Source: RYN-230 sp963711705
GTDB taxonomy: Bacteria; Actinomycetota; Actinomycetes; Streptosporangiales; Streptosporangiaceae
Assembly: GCA_963711705.1 (NCBI GenBank)
Contig: CAVQFM010000019.1
Span: 124,001-188,000, forward strand
Direction: 5' to 3'
Length of the DNA: 64,000 bases
Each line of letters opens with the position of its first letter. The first letter of the stretch is position 1. Below the pieces are notes generated by a model. The model had not been told where the DNA came from. It made no database searches and saw nothing but the letters and a program-made list of their open reading frames with translations. Of this stretch, positions 54,879 to 63,648 are shown in pieces. The position numbers and the translations under genes are program-made.

Positions 54879-55847
54879 GTGACGACACCGCGAACAGCGC
54901 AGACCGCGGGACGCACTGGGCCGCCGGAGGAGATCAAAGCGGTCCCAGTCCGGCACCCCGGACGGTGGCTGGGTGCGGCCGTTGTGCTCCTGCTGGCCGC
55001 GATGCTCGCGCACACGCTGATGACGAACCCCCGCTTCCAGTGGGACATCGTCGGGAGCTACTTCCTATCCCGCCGGGTGCTGGAGGGCCTGGAACTCACG
55101 ATCCTGCTCACCGTGGTCGCGATGGCGATCGGGATCGTGCTTGGTGTGATCCTCGCGGTCATGCGGCTGTCCCCGAACCCGCTGCTCTCCGGCGCGAGCT
55201 GGGTGTACATCTGGCTTTTCCGCGGCACGCCGGTTCTGGTCCAGCTGCTGTTCTGGTTCAACCTGGCTTTCCTGTACCCGCGTATCTCGCTCGGCGTGCC
55301 CTTCGGGCCCTCCTTCCTGGAGGCCAACGCCAATGACGTGATCACCGCGCTCACCGCGGCGATCCTGGGGCTTGGGCTCAATGAGGGCGCCTATATGGCG
55401 GAGGTCGTGCGAGCCGGCATCCTGTCCGTCGAGCACGGTCAGGTGGAGGCTGCGCAGGCGCTGGGAATGAGCAGGATCCAGACGATGCGCCGGATCATCC
55501 TGCCGCAGGCGATGCGTGTGATCATCCCGCCAACCGGCAACGAGACCATCTCCATGCTCAAGACCTCTTCCCTGGCGAGCGTGATCACCGTCACCGAACT
55601 GCTTTATGCGGTCCAGCTCATCTACTCAGTGAGCTTCCAGACGATCCCGCTGCTGATCGTGGCCAGCCTCTGGTACCTCATCGTGACCTCGGTGCTCACG
55701 GCCGGCCAGTTCTACATTGAGCGGTACTACGCCCGTGGCTCAGCCCGCCAGCTGCCCCCCACGCCGTGGCAGCGGATCCGTCGCTACCTGTTCACTTTCC
55801 ACGCTCCCCCGCCGCCCGCGCAGCCCCCGTCCGGGGAGGGACGATGA
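54879..55847 (+). CDS. Amino-acid ABC transporter permease, HisM type
   Basis: 322-residue permease with an extended N-terminal cytoplasmic part, then about five to six helices. The HEQRo signature is LEGLELTILLTVVAMAIG, and the EAA loop is EAAQALGMSRIQTMRRIILPQAMR (in part). The C-tail is Pro-rich. Only one permease is present, so it would act as a homodimer. GTG 54879; its stop overlaps the ATPase start (ATGA). Confidence 0.93.
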   Translation: MTTPRTAQTAGRTGPPEEIKAVPVRHPGRWLGAAVVLLLAAMLAHTLMTNPRFQWDIVGSYFLSRRVLEGLELTILLTVVAMAIGIVLGVILAVMRLSPNPLLSGASWVYIWLFRGTPVLVQLLFWFNLAFLYPRISLGVPFGPSFLEANANDVITALTAAILGLGLNEGAYMAEVVRAGILSVEHGQVEAAQALGMSRIQTMRRIILPQAMRVIIPPTGNETISMLKTSSLASVITVTELLYAVQLIYSVSFQTIPLLIVASLWYLIVTSVLTAGQFYIERYYARGSARQLPPTPWQRIRRYLFTFHAPPPPAQPPSGEGR

Positions 55848-56650
55848 TCACCCCGGCCGAGGCGACCCCGCCAGTCCACGGCGCCGGCGGCCCGCCCATG
55901 GTGCTAGCGGAGGGCGTGCACAAGAGATTCGGGCGCCTGCAGGTGCTGTGCGGCATCGACCTCGAGGTGGCGCGCCAAGAGGTGATGTGCATCATCGGCC
56001 CGTCGGGCTCAGGTAAGTCAACGTTGCTGCGCTGCATCAACCACCTGGAAAAGATCAATGCCGGCCGGCTATGGGTCGACGGTGAGCTGGTCGGCTACCG
56101 GCAGCAGGGCGGCAAGCTCCACGAGCTGCGCGAGCGGGAAATCTGCGCGAAGCGCGCCGAGATCGGCATGGTCTTCCAGCAGTTCAACTTGTTCCCGCAC
56201 AAGACAGCACTGGAGAACGTGATCGAGGCGCCGATTCGCGTGCAGGGCCTGTCGAAGCCGCACGCGACTGAGCTGGCCAACGAGCTGCTGTACCGGACCG
56301 GCCTGAGTGACAAGGCGGACGCCTACCCAAAGCAGCTGTCCGGCGGCCAGCAGCAGCGCGTTGCCATCGCCCGGGCACTCGCCATGCAGCCCAAGCTGAT
56401 GCTGTTCGACGAGCCGACGAGCGCGCTGGATCCCGAGCTCGTCGGCGACGTGCTGGCAGTGATGCGCGACCTCGCCACCAGCGGGATGACGATGATCGTA
56501 GTGACTCACGAGATGGGGTTCGCCCGTGAAGTGGGCGACACCCTCGTCTTCATGGACGAGGGCACCGTGGTCGAGGTCGGCCGCCCGCGCGAGATGCTCA
56601 GCAACCCCCAGCACATGCGGACCCGCGCATTCCTGTCCAAGGTGCTCTGA
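55844..56650 (+). CDS. Amino-acid ABC transporter ATPase, GlnQ type
   Basis: 268-residue ATPase. Walker A is IIGPSGSGKSTLLRC, the Q-loop VFQQFNLFPHKTALENV, the signature LSGGQQQRVAIARAL, Walker B LMLFDEPTSALDPE and the switch His VVTHEMGFAREV. These match polar-amino-acid importers. GGGGAGGG lies 3 bases before ATG 55844. It ends the transporter operon, with TatA about 115 bases further on. Confidence 0.95.
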   Translation: MITPAEATPPVHGAGGPPMVLAEGVHKRFGRLQVLCGIDLEVARQEVMCIIGPSGSGKSTLLRCINHLEKINAGRLWVDGELVGYRQQGGKLHELREREICAKRAEIGMVFQQFNLFPHKTALENVIEAPIRVQGLSKPHATELANELLYRTGLSDKADAYPKQLSGGQQQRVAIARALAMQPKLMLFDEPTSALDPELVGDVLAVMRDLATSGMTMIVVTHEMGFAREVGDTLVFMDEGTVVEVGRPREMLSNPQHMRTRAFLSKVL

Positions 56651-56765
56651 AGGGAGCGGCCAAGGCACTATCAGCAGGTTTCGCCGGCGGCTGGGCAAGG
56701 CCAGGCAGCTACGGGAAGCCGCCCGCTCCGAAGTCCCCGCCGCTGCAGAACGAGGGAGGATGAAG

Positions 56766-57089
56766 ATGGGTTTCAACAGTCTGAGCCCGTGGCATGTGCT
56801 GATTGTGGTCGCGGTGTTCGTGCTCCTGTTCGGAGCGCGGAAGCTTCCTGATGCGGCACGTTCGCTGGGCAAATCGATGCGGATCCTGAAGGCGGAGACC
56901 AAGGCCCTCCACGACGATGACACCGGGGATGATGTGCGGGCGCCCGCGCCGGGGCAGCACGAACAGCCGCGTTCCTTAGCAGGCCCCGGCAAAACCGGAC
57001 AACCTGCCCAGCGGGGCGTTGGGGCACCACCGCTGGGGCAGTCTCGCGCAGCCGGCGCAAGGCCTGGGGCCGCAGCCAGCCGCCGGTAG
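56766..57089 (+). CDS. tatA: Sec-independent translocase TatA-type subunit
   Basis: 107-residue TatA/E protein of the twin-arginine export system. A single membrane helix (LSPWHVLIVVAVFVLLFGAR) is followed by the family FGARKLPDAARSLGKSMRI amphipathic hinge. The tail is long and rich in Pro/Gly/Arg. It is a single gene with no tatB or tatC nearby, so it is probably a second TatA copy. ATG 56766 has GGAGGA 5 bases upstream; ATG 56760 would overlap the site. Confidence 0.92.
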   Translation: MGFNSLSPWHVLIVVAVFVLLFGARKLPDAARSLGKSMRILKAETKALHDDDTGDDVRAPAPGQHEQPRSLAGPGKTGQPAQRGVGAPPLGQSRAAGARPGAAASRR

Positions 57090-57215
57090 ATCTCCGCAGG
57101 TGATGGGCGCCGCGGCGGGTGTCGAAGCCGACATGGCGACCTGAAGGGCAGGTGAGCGTCGATGGCTCCCAGCAGGGCCAGGGCGACGCCAGTGCGGCGG
57201 GTGACCGGGGCTGCG

Positions 57216-59996
57216 CTAGGGGATCAGGCCCAATTCCCGCGCTCGGGCGACAGCCTCGGTGCGGCTAGCCGCGCCGAGCTTGCCCAGGACGTGGCTGACG
57301 TGCTTCTTGACCGTGTCCAGGGTGACCACGAACTGGTCGGCGATCGCCTGGTTCGACCGGCCCGCCGCCAGCAGCCCCAGCACCTCCACCTCGCGGCCCG
57401 TCAGGGGCTCGATCAGGCCCGGCCACGCAGCGGTTCCTTGCCCAGAGCCTGGCGGGGCGGCGGGCTCCCGGCTGAACGCGCGCTGCAGCCGGGCCAGGCA
57501 GCCCAGCGGAATCCGAGGAGCCTGCCCAGTCCGTTGGGCGGCGATCAGCCGGCCCAGCAGCGCGGCCATCGGCGGGCCCTCGTCGGCGAAGACCCGGACA
57601 TAGCCCTGCGGGCAGGCCAGTGCCAGCGTTTTGGCCAGCGAGCTCACCCCGCCGTCGGCATCACCTGTGGCTGCCAGTGCCAGTGCCAGCGCCCGCAGCA
57701 CGCCGATCTCGATCAGGCTGCCAGTCCGGTCCTGGGCGGCCGCGGCCGCGTGCAGCCGGTCGAGCAGCGCGAGCGCCCGGCCAGGCTGATCCTGGGCGAG
57801 CAGCACCCTGGCCAGCACCAGATGCCCCTGCTCACTGGGGTAATCCGGCTCGTCGTCCGCGCCGAGGCCGTTCTCCCGCGTCCACCGGGCCGCGGCGTCC
57901 AGGTCGCCCTGGGCCAGCAGGAGCCGCGCCCGCTGCGCCGGAACAGGGTTAAACAGGCCGGGTGGGCCCGGCGAGGCCTGCCCGGCCTCGCCGATCGCCG
58001 CCAGGGCCCCGTCCAAGTCGCCGCTGGCCTGCCGGATCCACGCCAGCGTCACCAGCCCCCCGGCCAGCGGCGGGGTATAGGCGAACTGGCGGCACAAGGC
58101 AATGCCCTCGGTGACGTGGCGGAGGGCCAGGTCGAGTTCGTTGCGCTGGTAGGCCACCTCGGCCAGGCCCACATACGCGGGACCAGCAGCAAGCGGGGGA
58201 GCCCGGCCGGGCGTTGCGGCGAAGGCCAGCGCCTGCTCGCAGGTCCGCACGGCCGCGTCCAGGCGGCCTTGACCGCGCTGGACCTGGCTGAGTTCGTACT
58301 CATTCCAGGCCGCCAGAGCGAGCCGGCCAGCCTCCCTCCACCGGGCGATCCTGGTCACGAAGGCAAGTTCGGCTTCCGCGAGGCGGCCACGGAGCCACTC
58401 ACTGGTGGCCAGGTACCGCCGGATCACGAAGTCCAGCATCCGCTCGTCCTGACCAACCATGGCCAGGGCCCTCGACGCGAACGCGGCCGTGGCCTCGGCG
58501 TCACCGCGGAACTGGGCGAGATAGGCCTGGCAGAGTGCGCTCAGCGCAGGGACGTTCACCAGTATGCTGTCGGCCCTGCCGATGGTGGGCTCGAACAGCT
58601 CCCCGGCCGCGACCGCGGACGCCTGCTCGGCCGCATCGAGCAGCGGCTCCACCGCTTCCACGCGGCCGCCCTGGGCAGCCAGGAAAGCCTGGGCCAGCAG
58701 CAGCCGGGGGCGGGACTGGACCAGGTCATCGGGCAGCGCCGAGATCCACCGCTGAATCGTCGCCCCTTCGCCACGCAGGTAGAAGACCGTGTCGAAGTGC
58801 CGCTCGATCAGCCGGGCGGCCCAGATCATGTCCCCGGCGGCCATCGCGTGCCAGATCGCCTCATCGGCCAGCCCATGATCGTCATACCAGGTGGCCGCGT
58901 TACGGTGCAGCTCCGGAACCCGGCCGGGCCGTTCCTGCTGCAGCCGGGCGCGCAGCAGGTCGGCGAACAGATGGTGATAGCGCCACCAGCCGCGCACCTC
59001 ATCTAGTGGCACCAGGAACAATCCCGCCCGCTCCACCTCCTCCAGCACCCTCTGGCTTCCGGCCTGGCCGGTGACCGCATCGCACAGCTCCCCCGACAGC
59101 CGCTCCAGCACCGAGGTCTCCAGCAGGAAGGCTTTCATTTCCTCGCTCTGCCGCTCGAGCACCTCCTCGGCCAGGAAGTCCAGCACGTAACGGTGGCTGC
59201 CGGTGAACGCCGCCACGAACCCGGTCACATCCGGCTGCCCGCGCAGTGAAAGCCCGGCCAGCTGCAGCCCGGCCGCCCATCCCTCGGTGCGTGCCGCCAG
59301 CGCCGCCAGGGCCGCATCGGGTAGCGCCCGGACGGGGGTGCCCGCTACCTGCTCCAGCAACGCCGCCGCCTCCCCTGAGGTGAACCGCAGCTCGGCGGCG
59401 CGCAGCTCAGCCAGCTGCCCGCGCGCCCGCAGCCGCGAAAAGGCCAGCGGCGGGTCAGCGCGGCTGGCCAGCACCAGCACCAGCCCCGGCGGCCGGTGTT
59501 CCAGCAGGAATTCCACTGACGCGTGCACAGCCTTCGAAGTGATCACGTGGTAGTCATCGAGGACCAGCAGCGCATCGTCTCCGCCAGGCTCAGCGGCCAG
59601 CTCGTTGACCAGCGCCGTCACCAGCCCCTCGAACGTAGGCGGCGGCGGTGGGCCCAGCAGCGGGCCGATCCGCCCGGCGATCCCCGGCCGCGCCTGGTCC
59701 AGCGCGGCCAGCCCATGGCGCCAGAACCGGGATGGGTCGTTGTCACCGGCATCCAGTGACAGCCACGCCACCCGTTGCTTGCCGTGCCGTACCCAGTCCG
59801 CCAGCAGCATCGTCTTGCCATACCCGGCGGGCGCGCAGACCAGCACCACCCCCCGCGCCAGCCCCTCGTCAAGCCGCTGCGCCAGCCGCGGCCGGGGCAC
59901 CAGCCCCGGCCGCGAACCGGGCACATTCAGCTTGGTGGCCAGCAGCACATCCCGCTCGGCAGCCCCCGAACCGGACGCTGCGGGCGGCTCAGCCAC
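57216..59996 (-). CDS. MalT-like LuxR family ATP-dependent regulator
   Basis: 926-residue regulator of the MalT type. It starts LLATKLNVPGSRPGLVPRPRL, then Walker A VCAPAGYGKTMLLADW, and Walker B LLVLDDYHVI. A long TPR-like helical region follows. The C-terminal LuxR HTH is LTGREVEVLGLLAAGRSNQA and TLDTVKKHVSHVLGKLG. Unlike the other large regulator in the window it is intact. GTG 59996 is used; the frame is open to 60086 but the extension is not family-like. The target is unknown, and no catabolic operon is adjacent. Confidence 0.9.
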   Translation of the reverse strand: MAEPPAASGSGAAERDVLLATKLNVPGSRPGLVPRPRLAQRLDEGLARGVVLVCAPAGYGKTMLLADWVRHGKQRVAWLSLDAGDNDPSRFWRHGLAALDQARPGIAGRIGPLLGPPPPPTFEGLVTALVNELAAEPGGDDALLVLDDYHVITSKAVHASVEFLLEHRPPGLVLVLASRADPPLAFSRLRARGQLAELRAAELRFTSGEAAALLEQVAGTPVRALPDAALAALAARTEGWAAGLQLAGLSLRGQPDVTGFVAAFTGSHRYVLDFLAEEVLERQSEEMKAFLLETSVLERLSGELCDAVTGQAGSQRVLEEVERAGLFLVPLDEVRGWWRYHHLFADLLRARLQQERPGRVPELHRNAATWYDDHGLADEAIWHAMAAGDMIWAARLIERHFDTVFYLRGEGATIQRWISALPDDLVQSRPRLLLAQAFLAAQGGRVEAVEPLLDAAEQASAVAAGELFEPTIGRADSILVNVPALSALCQAYLAQFRGDAEATAAFASRALAMVGQDERMLDFVIRRYLATSEWLRGRLAEAELAFVTRIARWREAGRLALAAWNEYELSQVQRGQGRLDAAVRTCEQALAFAATPGRAPPLAAGPAYVGLAEVAYQRNELDLALRHVTEGIALCRQFAYTPPLAGGLVTLAWIRQASGDLDGALAAIGEAGQASPGPPGLFNPVPAQRARLLLAQGDLDAAARWTRENGLGADDEPDYPSEQGHLVLARVLLAQDQPGRALALLDRLHAAAAAQDRTGSLIEIGVLRALALALAATGDADGGVSSLAKTLALACPQGYVRVFADEGPPMAALLGRLIAAQRTGQAPRIPLGCLARLQRAFSREPAAPPGSGQGTAAWPGLIEPLTGREVEVLGLLAAGRSNQAIADQFVVTLDTVKKHVSHVLGKLGAASRTEAVARARELGLIP

Positions 59997-60145
59997 CGGA
60001 AACCTGCACCCTCTGCGCCTCCAGCGATCCCTGTGTCGGTGCTGGATCACCCATGCTAGTCGGCCTGCCGACGCCAGCCAGCACACGCGACGCTCTGCCG
60101 GTCCTGCCCTAGCAGGCGATCACCCGGGAACGGTCGCACGGCGCT

Positions 60146-60406
60146 GTGACGTTGTGCATCTCTGCGCACGCCGGGCATGATCGGATAGCCCGGACGTGGC
60201 GGGGGGTCAGGACCGAGCAGGCAGCGGCCTACATCGAATACATCACCAGGACCGGCCTGAGTGAATACGAGAAGGCACCCGGCAACCTGGGTGCCCAGAC
60301 GTGGACGGCAGACCTCGGCGACGGCCGTACATCGGTGGCCGCGTCCCTTCCGCCGCGGCGTGGTGCTGCGCGACCGGTGATTGCCACGAGCAGGCAAGGG
60401 CACTGA
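60146..60406 (+). pseudogene. Remnant of an antibiotic-biosynthesis-monooxygenase (ABM) domain protein
   Basis: A reading of 86 codons includes IARTWRGVRTEQAAAYIEYI, RTGLSEYEKAPGNLGAQTW and ADLGDGRTS, like the small ABM-domain proteins whose normal start would be M-I-A-R-x-W. The expected ATG at 60177 is followed by ATC GGA TAG, so a short insertion after codon 2 stops it. The second half of the domain (TLWDSLDAV-type segment) is missing. It is therefore likely a decayed gene; a GTG at 60146 could still give an open frame. Confidence 0.55.
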
Positions 60407-60476
60407 ACCCTAATATCGGCCAGGCTGTCGGGCGGCCGGGCCCGGCACATCGTCCATGCACAGGCGGGGGTAGGAC

Positions 60477-60797
60477 ATGCTGCTGACGACCACCAGCACA
60501 CTCCAGGACAGGCACATCGACGAGTACAAGGGGGTTGTATCCGGCGAGGCGATCCTGGGTGCGAACGCCTTCAGGGACATGTTCGCAGGCATCCGCGACA
60601 TCGTCGGCGGCCGTTCCGCCGCCTACGAGCGGGAGCTGCAACGGGCCAAGGATCTCGCGATGAGCGAGATGGAGGAGCGAGCCCGGGAAACGGGAGCCAA
60701 CGCCGTCATCGGCATCGACCTCGACTACGAGACCGTGGGCCAAAATGGCTCGATGCTGATGGTAACCGCAAGCGGGACGGCCATCGTTATGAGCTAG
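60477..60797 (+). CDS. YbjQ/UPF0145 family protein
   Basis: 106-residue protein of the YbjQ (heavy-metal-binding-annotated) family. Typical segments are MLLTTTSTLQDRHIDEYKGV, GEAILGANAFRDMFAGIRDIV, and MEERARETGANAVIGIDLDYE. Members form ring-like pentamers; the function is unproven. ATG 60477 follows GGGGGTAGG. It is a single gene. Confidence 0.92.
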   Translation: MLLTTTSTLQDRHIDEYKGVVSGEAILGANAFRDMFAGIRDIVGGRSAAYERELQRAKDLAMSEMEERARETGANAVIGIDLDYETVGQNGSMLMVTASGTAIVMS

Positions 60798-60906
60798 CGC
60801 CACGCGGTGACCCAGGCGGCACGCCGCGCCGTGCTGGTGGCGATTAGCCGACGCCGCACGCGTGGCCGGCTGGGACACCGGCGGGTGGGCCGACTGCGGC
60901 CGCGGC

Positions 60907-61212
60907 TTATGTGCCCACTGGCTGCAACCGGCGGCCGCTGGCCGCTGGCGCCCGCCGCCCCGTCTTGCCCGCTGGCTCCACCTCCACACAGAAAATGCCG
61001 CCTTGCCGGCCGGCGATGACCCGGAGGCCGACGACTCGCTGGTCGCCCAGCCCGTCGTCGAACTGCAGGATGCTGCCAGGGACCAGCGGCAGCGGGCAGG
61101 CGGCCTTGAAGACACCCAACACGCACCGGTCCTGCGCGTTGACAATCAGGGTCCGATTCCCGATCGGCCATTCGCGCGGCCGGATCTCATCACCGGTCAG
61201 CGGGTCGGACAT
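60907..61212 (-). CDS. Hypothetical protein, 101 residues
   Basis: A small soluble protein that begins MSDPLTGDEIRPREWPIGNR, with LIVNAQDRCVLGVFKAACPL and a beta-rich middle (VPGSILQFDDGLGDQRVVGL). GGAGGT is 5 bases before ATG 61212, which supports translation. I do not recognise the family. It is convergent with the YbjQ gene. Confidence 0.6.
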   Translation of the reverse strand: MSDPLTGDEIRPREWPIGNRTLIVNAQDRCVLGVFKAACPLPLVPGSILQFDDGLGDQRVVGLRVIAGRQGGIFCVEVEPAGKTGRRAPAASGRRLQPVGT

Positions 61213-61589
61213 GGTCACCTCCAGGGCTGGCGCTCGGGGTAGGGCGTTCCGGCTGCCGGTTCCGCCATACCGCCGTCAAGGCGAGCAGACCAGCCAGATG
61301 TGCAGGCACGCTGCGGTCGCTGTGGTGGCGGCGTGGAGGGCACGGACGCTGCCCGGCGGTCCCCGGCCGCGGCCCCGCGGGCTGCTCATCGCCAGCCCCG
61401 GAGCCAGCGCGGTTCTCTAGTTGGCCGCCGCCTCGGCGTCCATGGCCCCTGCACGTGATTGACGGGACCGCGCGTAGTCGGCGTTCAGCCTGTTCCCGTG
61501 TCTAGCGGTGCTGCCCTCACCACCTGATCCACGGTGCAAAACCCGATGGCTACCGGGTCTTCGCCGGATTTATGGTTCCCCCGTGACAA
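61213..61589. other. 377 bp divergent intergenic region
   Basis: No gene is convincing. It should contain the promoters of the hypothetical gene (minus) and the 2H phosphoesterase gene (plus). No clear -35/-10 pair or hairpin stands out. Confidence 0.45.
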
Positions 61590-62114
61590 GTGCCTGGCCG
61601 TCCCCAGAGCGGCCTGATCGTGGAGGTCCCTGAGGCCGACCCTGTCGTGGGACAGCACCGGGCACTCCTCGACGCCAGTGCGCCGCTCGGCGTCCCGGCC
61701 CACATCACGGTCCTGTTCCCGTTCATGCCGCCCTGGAGGATCGATGAACTAGTGCTCGCTGAGCTTGAGCACCTATTCGCGGCCGTCACCCGATTCCGCT
61801 TCCGGCTGGACGATACGGGCTGGTTCGGCGACGACGTGCTCTGGCTTGCCCCGCGTGATCCTGGTCCCTTCCGCGCCCTGACCCAGCGCGTCTACGGGGC
61901 CTTCCCCGCATTTCCCCCGTTCGAGGGCCAGTACGACGACGTCGTGCCCCACCTGACCATTGGCCATGGACGTCCCCTCAACGACCTGCACAGCGCCGAG
62001 GAATCCATCCAGGCACAACTGCCCATCGACGGCCACGCCACGGCAGTCACCCTGATGACCCAGCAATCCGCCGCAGGACAGTGGACCAAGGCCGCCACCT
62101 TCAGCCTGGCATAG
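61590..62114 (+). CDS. 2'-5' RNA ligase family (2H phosphoesterase) protein
   Basis: 174-residue 2H-superfamily protein. The two catalytic motifs are AHITVLFPF (H-x-T) and PHLTIGHGRPL (H-x-T), spaced about 80 residues apart as expected. Substrates are cyclic phosphates or 2',5'-linked RNA. The start at GTG 61590 has no clear ribosome-binding site, so the exact N-terminus is uncertain. Confidence 0.85.
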   Translation: MPGRPQSGLIVEVPEADPVVGQHRALLDASAPLGVPAHITVLFPFMPPWRIDELVLAELEHLFAAVTRFRFRLDDTGWFGDDVLWLAPRDPGPFRALTQRVYGAFPAFPPFEGQYDDVVPHLTIGHGRPLNDLHSAEESIQAQLPIDGHATAVTLMTQQSAAGQWTKAATFSLA

Positions 62115-62488
62115 GACCCAGGGCTTCCCGATTACGAAGTGTCGCTGGAGTACTGGGCAGGTCCGTGCATGGTCCACGCGAGGTACATCGCAGATCGACC
62201 GGAGGCCGATGCTGCCCAGTCGTCGGGCTCTCATTCGCCACCCGAGCCCAGCCACGAGTCAACGTCCGCGCGGACCTCTATACGCACCAGTACTATCCCG
62301 GCGGAGTGGCCCCGGTTCGGCATCCACCCGCCACGGCGCGTAGCTGGCAATTGTCCGGCGCCGGGGACGCATGTTGCTCCATGTTTGCTCGGATGTCGCA
62401 GTACGGCCCGGTAGCGCGCAGCACCACGCGGCACCCCTCTGCTGGTTTGCTGTACGGCCCGGCACGTCGTAGCATGACTCGGCACCAC
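62115..62488. other. 374 bp upstream of tRNA-Lys with a short direct repeat
   Basis: No gene recognised. GTACGGCCCGG is repeated at 62401-62411 and 62452-62462, each followed by a similar GCACCACG-type segment. Frames found here look like read-through of non-coding DNA. The tRNA promoter should lie in this part. Confidence 0.5.
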
Positions 62489-62564
62489 GCGCCGCTAGCT
62501 CAACTGGCAGAGCAGCAGACTCTTAATCTGCGGGTTCGGGGTTCGAGTCCCTGGCGGCGCACCA
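62489..62564 (+). tRNA. tRNA-Lys (CTT)
   Basis: Acceptor GCGCCGC pairs with GCGGCGC, the D-arm is AGCTCAACTGGCAGAGC, and the anticodon stem GCAGA/TCTGC encloses the loop CTCTTAA with anticodon CTT at 62522-62524. The T-loop is TTCGAGT. Discriminator A and CCA are encoded (62561-62564). An integrase remnant lies just downstream on the other strand, so the 3' end may have been an attachment site. Confidence 0.96.
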
Positions 62565-62649
62565 ACTTGTTCCCAGGTCATGTACGGTCGGCCAGGCTGC
62601 CTTGGTGCCTGCGCTTGCAGCCGGGCAGCAATGCGAGCAGCAACCGCCT

Positions 62650-62996
62650 TCATTCGCCGCCCTCCAGCTCTGCCGCTTCGGGCTCGTCGGCCTGGTCCTC
62701 ATCGTCCTGCCAGAGCGTCTTGGCCATCGGGTCGGCCGCCTCCGAGGGACCTCCGGCGCCACATGGCTGTAGGTGTTCATCGTCAGCGCGATCTGGGTGC
62801 GGCCAAGGATCTCCATCACCACCCGGGGCGGCACGCACTGACCAACCAGAAGGCTGGCCGCCATATGACGGAGATCATGCAGCCGAACCGGAGGCAGGCC
62901 CGCTTTGCCGAGCAGTTTCTTGAACTGCCGGTAGTCGCTGCGCGGATCGATCGGGCCGAGGTGATCCAGTGAAGGAACGAAACGATCTTCTAATCA
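62650..62996 (-). pseudogene. Tyrosine recombinase (integrase) C-terminal remnant
   Basis: Only the catalytic end of a phage/AICE-type integrase remains. RLHDLRHMAASLLVGQCVPP is box II (H-x-x-R), and LGRTQIALTMNTYSHVAPEV carries the second H/W-type region and the nucleophilic Tyr. Upstream, SLDHLGPIDPRSDYRQFKKL opens after a stop near 62999, so the N-terminal DNA-binding half is gone. A frameshift follows at about 62750, after which SEAADPMAKTLWQDDEDQAD completes a usual C-tail to 62650. It lies 85 bases from tRNA-Lys, pointing toward the tRNA, as for integrases that use a tRNA 3' end. Confidence 0.8.
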
Positions 62997-63051
62997 GCGG
63001 GTCAAGATTGCTTTTGCCGTCCGAGCCTGGCCCCTGGCAGGATCAGCGTGC

Positions 63052-63648
63052 ATGACGCGGCACGGTCAGTGGAATCACAACACCCACTACTACCGGTTGA
63101 TCTTGGAGGCCATTCCGCCGGGATGCCAGCGGATCCTGGACGTCGGATGCGGAGAGGGCATGCTGGCCCGGCAGCTAGCCCACCTGGTCCCGCACGTCGT
63201 CGGCCTCGACCGAGACGCAGCGAGCCTGGACTTGGCACGTCGCCAGGACCCCAGCGGGAAAATCGGTCTCATACGCGGCGACTTCCGCGCCCATCCTTTC
63301 GCGCCTGCCACGTTCAGCATGATCACCTCGGTCGCGGCGCTGCACCATATGGACGCCCGCGCTGCCCTCGACCGGATGAGCCAGCTGCTGGCACCGGGCG
63401 GCAGGCTGGCTATCGTCGGGCTGGCCCGATCCCGGCTGCCCGCAGACCTGCCCTGGGAGGCCAGCGCCGTCATCGCTCACTGGGGATACAAGCTGGCCAG
63501 GACCTACTGGGAGCAGCCCTCCCCCGTCGTGTGGCCGCCTCCGCACACCTACGCCGAGATCCATGCCCTGGCCCGGCAGATGCTGCCAGGCGCCCGGTAC
63601 CGCCGCCACCTGCTGTGGCGCTACTCACTGATTTGGACCAAGCCGTGA
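63052..63648 (+). CDS. Class I SAM-dependent methyltransferase
   Basis: 198-residue methyltransferase of the Methyltransf_11 type. HGQWNHNTHYYRLILEAIPP is the family opening, RILDVGCGEGMLARQLA motif I, VVGLDRDAASLDLARR the acidic loop, FSMITSVAALHHM motif IV and LLAPGGRLAIVGL the last strand. The target is unknown. The ATG 63052 frame is intact, and its end overlaps the antisense ABC remnant by 28 bases. Confidence 0.9.
   Translation: MTRHGQWNHNTHYYRLILEAIPPGCQRILDVGCGEGMLARQLAHLVPHVVGLDRDAASLDLARRQDPSGKIGLIRGDFRAHPFAPATFSMITSVAALHHMDARAALDRMSQLLAPGGRLAIVGLARSRLPADLPWEASAVIAHWGYKLARTYWEQPSPVVWPPPHTYAEIHALARQMLPGARYRRHLLWRYSLIWTKP

Noticed and set aside
57162..59006. Plus-strand open frame of 614 codons opposite the MalT-like regulator
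   Set aside because: Same reason: composition typical of an antisense frame in GC-rich DNA.
62265..62864. Minus-strand frame reading through tRNA-Lys with an ARDSNPEPAD-like tail
   Set aside because: That peptide is the usual translation of a tRNA T-arm region in the wrong strand and is not a real protein end.
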